From assembly GCA_028277205.1 (NCBI GenBank), contig JANQGT010000010.1, positions 1 through 38,490 of the forward strand: a stretch of 38,490 nucleotides of DNA, written 5' to 3'. The notes beneath the pieces are model-generated. The model saw nothing but the letters and a program-made list of their open reading frames with translations. It did not search any database and was not told the DNA's origin. The DNA comes from Candidatus Altimarinota bacterium (lineage in GTDB: Bacteria; Patescibacteriota; Gracilibacteria; BD1-5; UBA2023). Within the stretch, counting starts at the first letter, position 1. Each line of letters opens with the position of its first letter. The position numbers and the translations under genes are program-made. Below, piece by piece: positions 1 to 8,461 of the stretch.

Positions 1-2
1 AC

Positions 3-467
3 TCCGGAAAGCTCCTCGTCTCGGCGATCGATCCCGAGACCGGAGAGACGACGGACAGCGACGACGATACTACTGCCAATGCGCCATCTGCGAGCACCCC
101 GGAAACGAATGCATCCGGATGAGACGGTGACGCATCCGAGAGCGACACACCCAGCACACAAACACAAGACAGCACCCGCATCGCCGAGATCCGCACCGCC
201 TACGAGGCAAATAGAATCGCCGAGGCGATCGAGCTCGCCGATGCATATCTGCGGGATTTCCCGAGTGATATCGACGTCCGAAAAATCCGCTATCGCGGGC
301 TCTATCTGCTGCAGCGCTACGACGAGGCACTCTCCGAGGTGCGTCGCGTCGAAAATCTGCAGGGACAAAATCTGGAAACAGTCGTCGCCTGTGATGGCTA
401 TGCGATCGCACGTCTCGCGGGAGATGCGGACGAGCAGTCCCGATTTCAGGGGCTCTGCGAGCGGTAG
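3..467 (+). CDS. C-terminal part of a TPR-like protein (5' end outside window)
   Basis: The frame is open from the left edge to TAG at 465-467, about 154 codons, with one in-frame TGA (120-122) read as Gly. The first half is a low-complexity Asp/Ser/Thr/Pro linker. The second half is helical, with spaced Ala/Tyr/Leu/Arg residues (AYEANRIAEAIELADAYL, then LYLLQRYDEALSEV) like one to two tetratricopeptide repeats. TPR units are protein-protein interaction scaffolds; the partner cannot be inferred from this fragment. The Asp/Ser linker would suit an exported or surface protein, but no signal peptide is visible because the start is missing. A weak hairpin follows the stop. The TPR call is moderate; a specific function is not supportable. 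Confidence 0.7.
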
Positions 468-493
468 TGGGATAGTAGCAGCATCGCATTTCT

Positions 494-518
494 AGACTCC
501 AATGAGCTGGGGGTCTTT
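494..518 (+). terminator. Possible weak intrinsic terminator after the TPR-like gene
   Basis: AGACTCC (494-500) can pair with GGGGTCT (510-516), one G-T wobble, around a 9-nt loop, followed by only a short TTTAT run. It lies 26 nt after the TAG at 467. The U-tract is poor, so this is a candidate only. Confidence 0.35.
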
Positions 519-541
519 ATGCATTGACAAGGAAAATGGGA

Positions 542-547
542 TATGAT
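542..547 (+). promoter_or_regulatory. Candidate -10 box (TATGAT) for the small gene at 580
   Basis: TATGAT ends 32 nt before the ATG at 580, the same spacing seen at better promoters in this window. A perfect TTGACA (524-529) lies upstream, but the 12-bp gap is too short for a normal sigma70 pair and no other -35 is convincing. Confidence 0.35.
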
Positions 548-579
548 AGCCTATAAGCGTATCCCTATTTTTCTCCCCT

Positions 580-747
580 ATGCGCCACTCGCACATCCTC
601 CGCGCGCACACGCCGCGCCGCATCCCCACCCAGTTTCGTTCGCGATCTCTCGCCGAGATCGAGCTCGCCGCCCAGTGCTACGGCAGCTGAACGGAGACTC
701 GATTTGATCCCGAGACGGGAGAGTATCGGCTGTATATCGTGGGGTAA
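580..747 (+). CDS. Small unknown basic protein, 55 aa
   Basis: ATG at 580 runs to TAA at 745-747 through one TGA (Gly). The N-terminal half is rich in Arg and His. A short helical part (RSLAEIELAAQCYG) follows, and the protein ends in a beta-like segment (FDPETGEYRLYIVG). The family is not recognised. Reasons to believe it: codon use matches neighbouring genes (GAG CTC GCC GCC), a -10-like box lies 32 nt upstream, and the end fits tightly against the convergent gene, 12 nt from its stop. No Shine-Dalgarno is present. It could be a small DNA- or RNA-associated protein given its charge, but that is a guess. Confidence 0.5.
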
Positions 748-759
748 AATTACTGGTAA

Positions 760-1230
760 TTACGCTGCTATTTCTTTCGGAGTAGCAGCGCTTTTGGTGA
801 TCAATGCATCGAGAGCGAGAAGCCGTTCTTCCTCGGGGGCAAGTACCCCTCACTCCGATTGTTTTGCCTGAATAGCGCGTACAGCACCTGAAAATCGTCA
901 AAACGCGTTCATGATCGGGAAAATGGCAGGATTTGTCGGGCTACAAAGCAATGGGAATCTATCACGTATCTGCTCGAATATCGCCCAGATCATGCCAATA
1001 GCCAGAAGGTGTTGAGTGGTAGGAACACTTCCATTGAGACGAGACAATCCATCTAACACCTCACGAAAAAGACTCGACACTGTAGAAACATCGAGATTTC
1101 AGATTTGTTCTCACACCTGCTCGCTCGCAGCAGTAACAATTGCCAAGAGAGCAGTGCCAGTATCATCAGGACGCAACGCTCTTAGATCATTCGACAATTG
1201 CTCTGCTGAAAACTCCGACACTGAAGACAT
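760..1230 (-). CDS. Unknown helical protein, 156 aa
   Basis: ATG (1228-1230) to TAA (760-762), with three TGA codons read as Gly. The protein is predominantly helical, with Ala/Leu/Glu-rich stretches (FSAEQLSNDLRAL; EERLLALDALITKSA) and one hydrophobic helix (HLLAIGMIWAIFEQI). It has no signal peptide and no recognised motif. A textbook promoter precedes it (TTGACA, 16 bp, TATATT), so it is very likely expressed as its own unit. Codon use leans to CCT, TCT, GTT and CTT, unlike the C/G-ending codons of its neighbours, which suggests a different history such as acquisition. It converges on the 55-aa gene at 580. No function assigned. Confidence 0.7.
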
Positions 1231-1255
1231 AGGCGAAAAAAAGAATACACGCTCC

Positions 1256-1283
1256 AATATAGGAGCATGTTTCGATCTGTCAA
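1256..1283 (-). promoter_or_regulatory. Promoter for the 156-aa gene
   Basis: On the minus strand: TTGACA (1283-1278), 16-bp spacer, TATATT (1261-1256), then 25 nt to the ATG. The -10 box sits in the loop of a GCTCC/GGAGC inverted repeat (1251-1255 and 1262-1266), a possible operator or a chance match. Confidence 0.75.
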
Positions 1284-1304
1284 CTTTTTCTTTTCTATAA
1301 TTTT

Positions 1305-3200
1305 CTAGTGCACCGTCACGACGACGATCGGCTCCTTTCCGATGGCGGTAAAAATCGCGTCTCCGGTTTTCTTTGCGACAAACTTTTTAAACTGCTCGAC
1401 ATCCGCGAATTTCTCGGAGTCTTTTTGCAGCGCGTTTCGGATCATCTCTTCGATCTTTGACAGGAGCTTTGGAAACTGCTCCAGCGCCACCATCCCGCGA
1501 CACTCCGTACGGATGAGGTAGTCGCCTTTTCGCTTTCCGATGCTCACGACTACGACCCCATTTAGCTGGAGCTGGTACCGATCGTGCATGTGATTTTCGC
1601 GTGTCATCCCTACCAGGCTGCCGTCGATGGTCATGGCGCGATGCGGCGCGTACTGATCCATGAGCTCGAATCCCTCGGCACTAAATTCCAGAATACGACC
1701 ATTTCGCAGGATGGGCACGCGATCCTCGGAGTATCAGAGCTCATAGGCGTTGCGCGCATTTCCATAGAGCATGTGCGGATATCCGTAGATGGGCACGTAG
1801 ACCTCGGGGCGGATGAGCGAGATCATTTTCAGTGTGTCATCGCGGCGAGCGTGTCCTCCGGCGTGGATTTCCGATTCTTTGTACTGGAAAATACGCGGAC
1901 CCTGCGCCGAGATGATATCGAAGAGATTTTGGACCGAGCGCTCGTTTCCGGGAATGACCGACGAGGAAAAGACGACCGTATCATCCGGCAGCAGCGCAGT
2001 GTCCTGCGACTCTCCCGTCGCGATCCGGGTCAGCGCCGCAAATCGCTCGCCCTGCGCACCGGTACAGCAGATGACGACCTTTTCTTTCGGGAGTTTGTCC
2101 GCCTCCTGCATCGTGATGATCGTCCCCTCTTTCGGGCGGGCGTAGCCGAGTTTGATCGCGATGTCCATATAGTTGTTCATACCGCGACCGAGCAGGACGA
2201 CCTTACGTCCGAGCTTTTCGGCGGCGGCGATGATGATCATCACCCGATCGATGATAGAGGAAAATGTCGCCGTGATGATGCGCCCCTGCGCAGCCCGCAT
2301 GATCTCCTCGATAGAGTTGATGACTTCGGACTCAGAGATGGACGAGCCGATGAGGTGCGCATTTGTCGAGTCGGAAAACAGCGCCCGCACTCCCCGATCG
2401 CCGTACGTTTTCAAAAGATCATAATCCGTAGACGGACGATACGGGAGCGGTTTTTTATCAAATTTCCAGTCTCCGGTATGGATAAATCGTCCGATCGGCG
2501 TCTCGATGGAGAGACCCACCGAGTCCGGAATGGAGTGATCCACCACGAACGGCGTGACGATAAAGTGTTTGCCGATCTGTACCGGTTTTCCGCGCTCGTA
2601 CTGGGTCAGTCGGGATAGCGGCGCATTCAGATCCGCCTGTCGCATTTTTATGAGCTCGTACGCCATGGGTGTCGCATACATGAGAGTATCGCGCCCGAGC
2701 TGCGGCATGATATAGGGGATCGCTCCGATATGGTCGATATGTCCGTGCGTGATGGCGATACCCGCGATCTTTTTATGACGCAGATAGGAGAGATCGGGGA
2801 TGCTCCCGTGGATACCGTGCTGATCCTGATCGGCAAACTGGATCCCCATGTCGATGATGAGCACCTCTCCCTCGTACTCGAGTCCCATGCAGTTGAGTCC
2901 CACCTGCTCCACCCCTCCGAATGGAATCACGCGAAGCGTGCCTTTTTTGAGTGCTCCGGCACGATACTCTGTCACTCCGAGCTTGCGGCGCAGTGCCTGG
3001 CGGGGAGTGAGATAGGGAAACATTTTTTTGTTTCGCTTATCCGTAAATGGAAAGACATAGCTCTCGCCGGGATTCGGACGCACGTCTTTCGCGGATCGTC
3101 CGCCTCCACGATGAGAGGATGCGGACGGAGCATTCGAGCGGTGCGAATTGCCGGAGCGTCCGCTTGTTTGTCTGGGAGATTGTTTTGATTCGTGGTACAT
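1305..3200 (-). CDS. rnj: Ribonuclease J
   Basis: 631-aa metallo-beta-lactamase/beta-CASP RNase, the 5'-3' exo/endonuclease of RNA decay and rRNA maturation. One TGA (1734-1736) joins two stretches. A basic, disordered N-terminus covers about residues 1-60. The metal motif THGHIDH supplies H152, H154, D156 and H157; H222 and D244 (HTGD) follow. The beta-CASP domain spans about 250-430, the HAGGH motif ends at H450, and the RNase J C-terminal domain closes the protein. Oddity: the usual PVHGE motif reads PIYGYPH, so the expected zinc-ligand His is Tyr472, with a His at 476. It lies 8 nt downstream of a degenerate paralogue, so the two are surely co-transcribed. ATG at 3200 was chosen for the tight spacing and the lack of any better start. 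Family assignment is secure. Confidence 0.96.
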
Positions 3201-3208
3201 ACGGGAGA

Positions 3209-4681
3209 CTATATACGTGATGAGGAGTCGAAAATGACGGGGATGATGACCGGAGCGCGTTGAAATTTCGCCGAGATTGCTTTTTCCAGTTCGCGCTTGA
3301 TGATTTTTTCATGCGCATATATCGGCAGATCCGCGTTTGTCTGCAGTGCTTTTTGGAAAATATCGGGTACCGCACGCATGACGAGGCGACGCAGCTCATG
3401 CACATCATGGACAAACGCAAGCCCCCGCGTCTCGATCCGGATACTCGTTATTTCTCGCTTTGGCATATCGGCGACGACGGCGACGGTCATGGCTCACGCT
3501 GTCTGCATCTGTGTGCGCGCCTGCATGGTGTGATGCGCAGAGGTATTTATGCCGGTGACGTCCGCCACCAGTGTATCAAAATACAGGCGCACCGCATGCA
3601 CGTCGATGCGTCGATGCTCGGTGATATCGACGATATTGCCATGCTGCAGCGGCGTAAACTGCTCCTGCGCACGAACGCCGTAGGCGGGATTTTTCTCAAA
3701 GGTTTCATGAGGGTTGACCGTGATGCATTTTTGCACCCGCAGGAGTTTTATCCGCTCCTGCGTCGTATCCGAGAGACTGTGCGCCGGTCAGCAAAATACG
3801 AGATCGCAGGGTCCGAGCGCCTCCATCATCTGCGACGCCTCGGCATCGGGATCGAGAAAGAGGATGCGTCCGTTTGGAGTGTCGATAGTCGCGCTATTGT
3901 GCGAATGATGCGATCGTCCCGACAGCGAAAAACTGCGAAATGTGATCGCATCCACCGTCGTCTCGTGCTCGTATCCGGATTTGACGACAGCGTATTTCAG
4001 GCGATCGGAAAGACCGAGTTTTTCGAGGCGAGTACGAATGGCGTCGATGATATTTTGATAGGCGTACACCATCGGAAAATCGAGATGCACGAGCATGGGG
4101 ACGATCCCATCCAGTGTCTCGGGACCGCAGTCCGTCAGAAACCACGCACGAATATGCTCTCGCATCGGGATCAGGATACGGATATCGGGCATGATGATCT
4201 GCGCCCCCGGAAACTCCGGAGAGCTTGATTCGAGTCCGCTTCAGACGAGGTAGCTCTTTTCATCGTGCCGCACGAGGTACATGGGCATGCGGACGTATTC
4301 GGTGTCCGAGAGCGTGATCGTCCGAGTCGTATCGGGACGCTGCGGCGGGATAAACACGCCTTTATTTTGCGGGAGATCCGGGACGAGTCGGGGTGCTTTC
4401 GGGGTTTTTCGTTCGGTGTGTTTTTCCGCCTGCGATCAGGCAGGACGAGCGGATCTGTGCATGGGAGGACGCTCGGACGAGACCGGGGACGGTCGTGTAG
4501 ATACGGATGAATTTGAGCGGCGCGAATGGGAAACAGCGCGAGAAACCCGCGAAGCATGCGCGTTTTCCCGGACATTTTCGGGGGTATGATTTTTGCGCGT
4601 GGAAATATCAGGAGTCGTACGAGGTCGCGATTCACCAAACGCGATCTCCTCCTCGAGCTCCTGAAAGAAGCTATCAGACAT
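3209..4681 (-). CDS. Shortened RNase J paralogue with a destroyed metal site (probable pseudoenzyme)
   Basis: 490 aa, four TGA-Gly codons. Residues 1-110 are basic and disordered. From about 120 the sequence follows RNase J: the position of THGHIDHIGA holds TDCGPETLDG (183-192), changing all four ligands (H to D, H to G, D to E, H to T), and HTGD is replaced by FLDPD. About 165 residues covering the beta-CASP domain are missing. The segment after it (IKLLRVQKCITVNP) aligns with LIRPEVYVPIYG of the neighbouring enzyme, and the last 90 residues match its C-terminal domain (RIETRGLAF versus RTECRGMVA). It is immediately upstream of rnj. RNase J1/J2 pairs in Firmicutes form complexes in which J2 is weakly active; by analogy this may be a structural partner of the active enzyme. 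Homology is clear by eye; the role is inferred. Confidence 0.85.
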
Positions 4682-4907
4682 AAAAATCTCTCAAAAAAAT
4701 ATAAAGAAGAACTCTAGACCCGGTAAACCCTCCACGACCCGGAAATCTCAACAATATCAGCATGGAAAGGGATTTACTCGTACGAGAGAAAAAACACCTG
4801 CTGCTTTTCGCACTCGGACCAACAAACCGCTACCATATCCAAACATACCGCTCCTCTTCGTCGCGATGACACTCTGCGACTCCCCTATTCAAAAAGAAGA
4901 AATCCCA
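4682..4907 (-). other. 226-nt intergenic region upstream of the RNase J pair
   Basis: No coding region is supported here. A weak minus-strand promoter can be drawn (TTTACC at 4727-4722, 18 bp, TATATT at 4703-4698), but its -10 is only 16 nt from the ATG at 4681. No terminator hairpin was recognised between the peptidase gene and this unit. Confidence 0.3.
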
Positions 4908-5885
4908 TTATATCGGATCTCGAATATAAAACAAATATTTTTTCGAGTCGATGGGCAGTTTCGTCGTATCCCAAAAGTATCCCGAGGCATCCTCGACACC
5001 GAAACTCGTAAACTGAAACGACGCATCCGAAAATACGTATTTTGACAAAAACTCGTATTTGCGGCGCATCGCTGGATTGTCCCGGGTACGAGCGCGAAAT
5101 TCGTCATTATGAAACACATAGTACGCAAACGACTCGGCGAAATCCTCATACTGATTTGACAGCGCGTATCCCGAGGGAAAGTCCGAGAGCTCCGCCTCCG
5201 AGCGCTTTACCATGGCGTCGGTCCACGATATCGCATAAAAATCGCGGGATCGATCAAATCCGAATACGTTTTTCGTAAAATACCTGATGTCGACCACATG
5301 TCCGATCTCATGCACCAGCACCTTTGAAAATTCGTCGATATCGTCCATCGAGAGTGCGAGCGTGACAGTCCGTCCCGTCGCCTGTCCTCGCGGCTCGTCG
5401 CGATCCGCATCCAGGATGATCATGACATCCTTCGCGCGCTCGGAAAATCGCCTGGAGGAGAGTGTCGTCTCGATCGCTTCTTGAAAGCTTCGAGCGACAC
5501 GGGCATCCGTCGGACGCAGCGTGATAGTAAAATTTTTTCTCGCAAACGCCCCGGACGACGCATCAGTCTCATCACTGGGCATCGTATCGCGTGCAGCAGA
5601 AGAGAGGATCTCCGGGAGCTCGGATGTCTCATCGTCTTCGTGAGAGTGGATTTCGACAGACGATTTCGGTGTATCATCTTTCGTCATTTCTTGGTCTTTT
5701 ACCGTAGTGCGGTCTTTTCACTCTCTCGGCTCAGCAGTCTCGAAAGCGATCGACTCGCGATGATAGACGGATGACGAGTCGTAGCCAGTCTCGGTCTCCG
5801 GAGTCAGCACGACCCGGGCGCCGAGAAAAACCGCCGAGAAAAAAAGCGTATAGACTCCAAATTTTATCGTATCGGAAATCGCCAT
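4908..5885 (-). CDS. Membrane-anchored zinc metallopeptidase (HExxH)
   Basis: 325 aa, ATG at 5885, TAA at 4910-4908, one TGA-Gly (5718-5720). Residues 7-28 form one hydrophobic segment with no clear cleavage site, so the protein is probably tethered with its catalytic part outside. A 110-residue acidic linker follows. The catalytic core contains VHEIGHVVD (H192, E193, H196) and EDFAESFAYY (about 247-256), whose Glu (about 251) would be the third zinc ligand, as in gluzincin-like families. It lies 30 nt downstream of the last pilin-like gene and has no promoter of its own, so it is the last gene of that operon. It could process pilin-like or surface proteins; that is inference. The exact peptidase family is not identified. 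Confidence 0.82.
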
Positions 5886-5915
5886 ACTTATACTTTTATT
5901 TTTGAAGTGATGGGA

Positions 5916-6314
5916 CTACAGATCAAATACGAAATTGATAAGCGCATTGACGAGAGGAAACGCGATGAGCGTCAGTCCAAAGCCGAGAAGCGAGTAGAGA
6001 ATTCCCTTCTTTGCGGTGCCCGCCTGAGAGTCATCGCCATTTGACACGATGAAGAGAATGGAGGAGTAGATGATCATCGCGATCGCAAGAAGCGATCCGG
6101 CAATGATGATATTGTTTGCGATCTGGATCACGCGTGCCTTTACATCGCTCGCCGAGTAGTCGCCTCCTACCTCCAGCGATCCCTCCGGCTCGCATCACTC
6201 CAGACTCCCGAGGACACTGCTTTCGTCGTAGCTGCAGCTCGCGACGGCGATCCCCGAGGCGACCATCGAACACGCGAGCGCAAATCCGAGCAGCACTATC
6301 GATGTGAGTCGCAT
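5916..6314 (-). CDS. Type IV secretion pilin-like protein (VirB2/TrbC-like)
   Basis: 132 aa, ATG at 6314, TAG at 5918-5916, one TGA-Gly. The signal peptide is about residues 1-24 (ends ASGIAVA). A short Cys-containing region follows, then two membrane helices (IIIAGSLLAIAMIIYSSILF and a second after the charged turn SNGDDSQAGTAKKG). Two hydrophobic helices around a short polar turn near the C-terminus is the architecture of T4SS pilin families common in CPR genomes. It is the fourth of four such genes in tandem, 11 nt after the third. Whether it builds a pilus, a secretion pore or another envelope structure cannot be told, since no VirB4/VirD4 ATPase is in the window. Confidence 0.75.
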
Positions 6315-6325
6315 GGTGAGTATTT

Positions 6326-6691
6326 TTATGAAAAATTGAATCCGAGGACGATACGTACTGCCACATATGCGAGCGGGACGATAGCGAGTCCGACGCCGAC
6401 ATAGATGAGCGACAGCCACGCTTTTTTATGTTCCTCCTCTTTTCCGTCCGCCATCAGGAGACGAAATCCCGTATACAAAAACACTCCGACCGCGATGAGC
6501 GCGAGCAGTCCGATGATATAGTTTTGTGCGACGGCGAAAAAATTGTCCCGGAAATTCACGCTCGTCTCGTCTATTCACGATATCGCTGCCGACGTACCTC
6601 CCTCGATGAGCAAATCCGAACGCAGATCAGCATACACCTGCGCAGAAAACAGCAATCCAAAGCCAAGAATGAGGACAATAAGAAAACGCAT
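6326..6691 (-). CDS. Type IV secretion pilin-like protein (VirB2/TrbC-like)
   Basis: 121 aa, ATG (6691-6689), TAA (6328-6326), one TGA-Gly. The signal peptide is MRFLIVLILGFGLLFSAQVYA. Two helices follow (YIIGLLALIAVGVFLYTGF and WLSLIYVGVGLAIVPLAYVA) around the charged loop ADGKEEEHKKA. The ATG overlaps the previous gene's stop as TAATG, which implies translational coupling. This is the same two-helix layout as its three neighbours, although the loop is Lys/Glu-rich instead of carrying the GD-S-AG-AK pattern seen in the first and fourth genes. It is probably a paralogous membrane subunit of the same structure. Confidence 0.72.
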
Positions 6692-7062
6692 TAGAGTCGG
6701 ATGTTATTGACGAGATTCACGAGAAAATACGCCGAAGCGGACGAGAGCACTCCGATGAGCGCATACGCGATGACCATGCGTGCATTCTTGAGTTTTGACT
6801 CATCTCCGTAGGACAGGATCATGAGGACACCTCCGTAGCTCACCGCCAGGATCGCGAGGATTCCCACGTATTTCAGGATTTCGGCGAGGATGTCGCTTGC
6901 GGCGTCGAGCGTGTCCTCCGGTGTCTCTTCCAGCGGCAGTCAAAATTTTTCCGGCTCCGGCAGTCCATCCGCGGCATATACACTCTCGCCGATGCTCGTG
7001 GCAAAAGCACAAAAAAGCACTGCGAATAGGAGAAATGAGAAGAGTCTTATGAAAGCACCCAT
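6691..7062 (-). CDS. Type IV secretion pilin-like protein (VirB2/TrbC-like)
   Basis: 123 aa, ATG at 7062, TAA at 6693-6691, one TGA-Gly. The N-terminal signal peptide is about 1-32 (LFSFLLFAVLFCAFATSIGE, ending VYAA). An acidic segment comes next, then two membrane helices (ILKYVGILAILAVSYGGVLM and MVIAYALIGVLSSASAYFLV) around SYGDESKLKNAR. The start lies 16 nt inside the end of the upstream gene and the stop overlaps the next start by 1 nt, so all are one tightly coupled message. Confidence 0.72.
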
Positions 7063-7643
7063 GAGACAAACTGGATGATGGAGTACGAGAGCAGCGCCAT
7101 GATAATCGCAAGCAAATTGTACGTGATGATGGATTTTGCCATACCGGCACGACTGGAGTCCCCGGCGCTCGCCATGAGGATGATGCCTCCTATCACGATG
7201 AAAAGTCCCGCCATCGTGGCAATCGCGACAAGGAGGATATTGACGATATTGGCGATGAGTGCTGTGATATTATCAGCGCCCTCATCATACGGATCCCCCG
7301 ATGAGAGCCGGAAATATCCGGTGTCGATCATAAAGCCCGGACTCGTGATATCTGTGCCTCATACTCCTGCACCTCCGCTCCCTCATCATCCCGTCGTCGG
7401 GTCGGCACCCCCGGGAATATCGCCTATGCCTCCCGTCGTATTGCGATCGCTCGCACCATTCACAGAGTCGGCACTCCCCGGAATAGCATCCGCATCTCCT
7501 ATCGTATCGCGAGACACCTCTCAGGTAGCAGCAAGTGTGTCGGAAACAACTATCGAGCGCGAAAAGTCATCCGAGACCAGTAGCAAGCACCCGAAAACAA
7601 AAACAATGCAAGCAAGAATGAAAGCGCGAAATACCGACTGCAT
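7047..7643 (-). CDS. Type IV secretion pilin-like protein with Gly-rich extension
   Basis: 198 aa, ATG at 7643, TAA at 7049-7047, four TGA-Gly codons including a tandem TGA TGA in a Gly-rich stretch (about 97-110). N-terminal hydrophobic segment 6-24 contains Cys (FVFGCLLLVSD), so it is either a signal peptide or a lipoprotein-like anchor. A Ser/Asp/Gly linker follows, then the two-helix module: IVNILLVAIATMAGLFIVIG, the turn ASAGDSSRAGMAKS, and a second helix LLAIIMALLSYSIIQFV. First gene of the operon, with a good promoter 32 nt upstream. The turn matches the GDDSQAGTAKKG turn of the fourth gene, so those two are the closest relatives. Confidence 0.75.
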
Positions 7644-7675
7644 ATACTGATACAAGGCTATAAGTCCCAATGGCA

Positions 7676-7704
7676 AGCATATCATATTTTCGCTTGGATC
7701 GCAA
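7676..7704 (-). promoter_or_regulatory. Promoter of the pilin-like operon
   Basis: Minus strand: TTGCGA (7704-7699), 17-bp spacer, TATGCT (7681-7676), 32 nt to the ATG at 7643. Divergent from the yvlD-like promoter, with which its -35 forms a palindrome. Confidence 0.75.
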
Positions 7705-7715
7705 AAAAATTGCGA
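7699..7715. repeat. 17-bp palindrome joining the two divergent -35 boxes
   Basis: TCGCAA, five A, TTGCGA: the two arms are exactly the -35 hexamers of the divergent promoters at 7676-7704 and 7710-7737. A dimeric regulator bound here would control both units; alternatively the symmetry only reflects two similar -35 boxes placed back to back. Confidence 0.6.
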
Positions 7716-7737
7716 ATAGTCCCGCCGCTACTATAAT
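7710..7737 (+). promoter_or_regulatory. Promoter of the yvlD-like/secG unit
   Basis: TTGCGA (7710-7715), 16-bp spacer, TATAAT (7732-7737), 31 nt to the ATG at 7769. A second TATAAT at 7751-7756 has no matching -35. Confidence 0.8.
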
Positions 7738-7768
7738 GCATGCATTTGTTTATAATTTTCAAAGGCGT

Positions 7769-8149
7769 ATGCGCGTCGTCCTCAGCGTCCTCGCAAACTG
7801 ACTGCTTCTCTTTGCGCTCGCCTATTTTTTGCCGTATGATGCGGACGCCGGTGCAGGCATCATCTCCAGCGGGACATCCCAGCTGTATCTGGTAGGCGGG
7901 ACGATCCTCGGCGTGCTGAATGCCGTAGTCAGACCTATCCTGAAGATCATATGATTTCCATTTATCATTCTCTCGTTCGGACTGTTTATCCTCGTGATCA
8001 ATGCTATCATTCTCCGCTTGCTTGAGATTATTTTAAAAATTCTTGATATTTCCTGAGTACGATTTGAAATCGAGGGACTCGCACACTATGCGATGGCGGT
8101 TGCAATCTTTACAGTCTTTAATATACTCTACAATCTCCTCTTTCGATAG
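7769..8149 (+). CDS. YvlD/phage holin family 4-like membrane protein
   Basis: 126 aa, ATG at 7769, TAG at 8147-8149, three TGA-Gly codons. Four hydrophobic helices: residues about 3-20, 34-55 (GGTILGVLNAVVRPILKIIG), 56-82 (FPFIILSFGLFILVINAII) and 103-125. The GTILGVLNAVVRPIL segment is characteristic of the small membrane family annotated as YvlD/DUF360 or mycobacterial-type holin, whose function is not settled (membrane stress in Bacillus is one proposal). First gene of a unit with secG and the solute-binding protein, driven by the TTGCGA/TATAAT promoter. Family assignment is by motif and topology. Confidence 0.82.
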
Positions 8150-8218
8150 ACAGAGGATCCTGGGAAAGTTTTCAAAAATCTTTTGTACATTTTATCGGCT
8201 TTTCACACTCTCACGATC

Positions 8219-8440
8219 ATGACAGATATCCTGACCGTATCGCTTCTCATCACGAGTGCTCTGCTCGTCATCATCATCATCCTGCAGCCAAAAGGAGAAT
8301 GACTCTCTCTGACGGGGACGAGCGTAGGCAGCTCCGCCCGCTTTGAAAAGCGGGGCGCCGAGCTCATGCTGCATCGCATCACTATCGCACTTTCCGTCGT
8401 CTATGTCGCGCTCGCGCTCGCACTGTATTTGCTTGGATAG
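8219..8440 (+). CDS. secG: Preprotein translocase subunit SecG
   Basis: 73 aa, ATG at 8219, TAG at 8438-8440. Two membrane helices (about 5-21, SLLITSALLVIIIILQ, and about 53-72) separated by the conserved cytoplasmic loop: QPKGEG, then SLTGTSVGSSARFEKRG. This Q-x-Gly-rich-loop, two-helix layout and the size are typical of SecG, the auxiliary subunit of SecYEG that assists protein export. One TGA encodes a Gly in the loop (KGEG), where SecG proteins are Gly-rich. No Shine-Dalgarno is seen. Located 69 nt after the YvlD-like gene and 21 nt before the solute-binding protein. Confidence 0.9.
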
Positions 8441-8461
8441 CGCGCTTTATCGAATTCGCTC

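Noticed and set aside
524-547. TTGACA plus TATGAT as a full sigma70 promoter for the 55-aa gene
   Set aside because: The spacer is 12 bp, too short; only the -10 box is kept as a weak candidate.
7390-7650. Plus-strand ORF rich in Pro, Ser and Ala opposite the first pilin-like gene
   Set aside because: It is the antisense of the Gly/Asp linker and signal peptide of the pilin-like protein, which has a promoter, signal peptide and family match.
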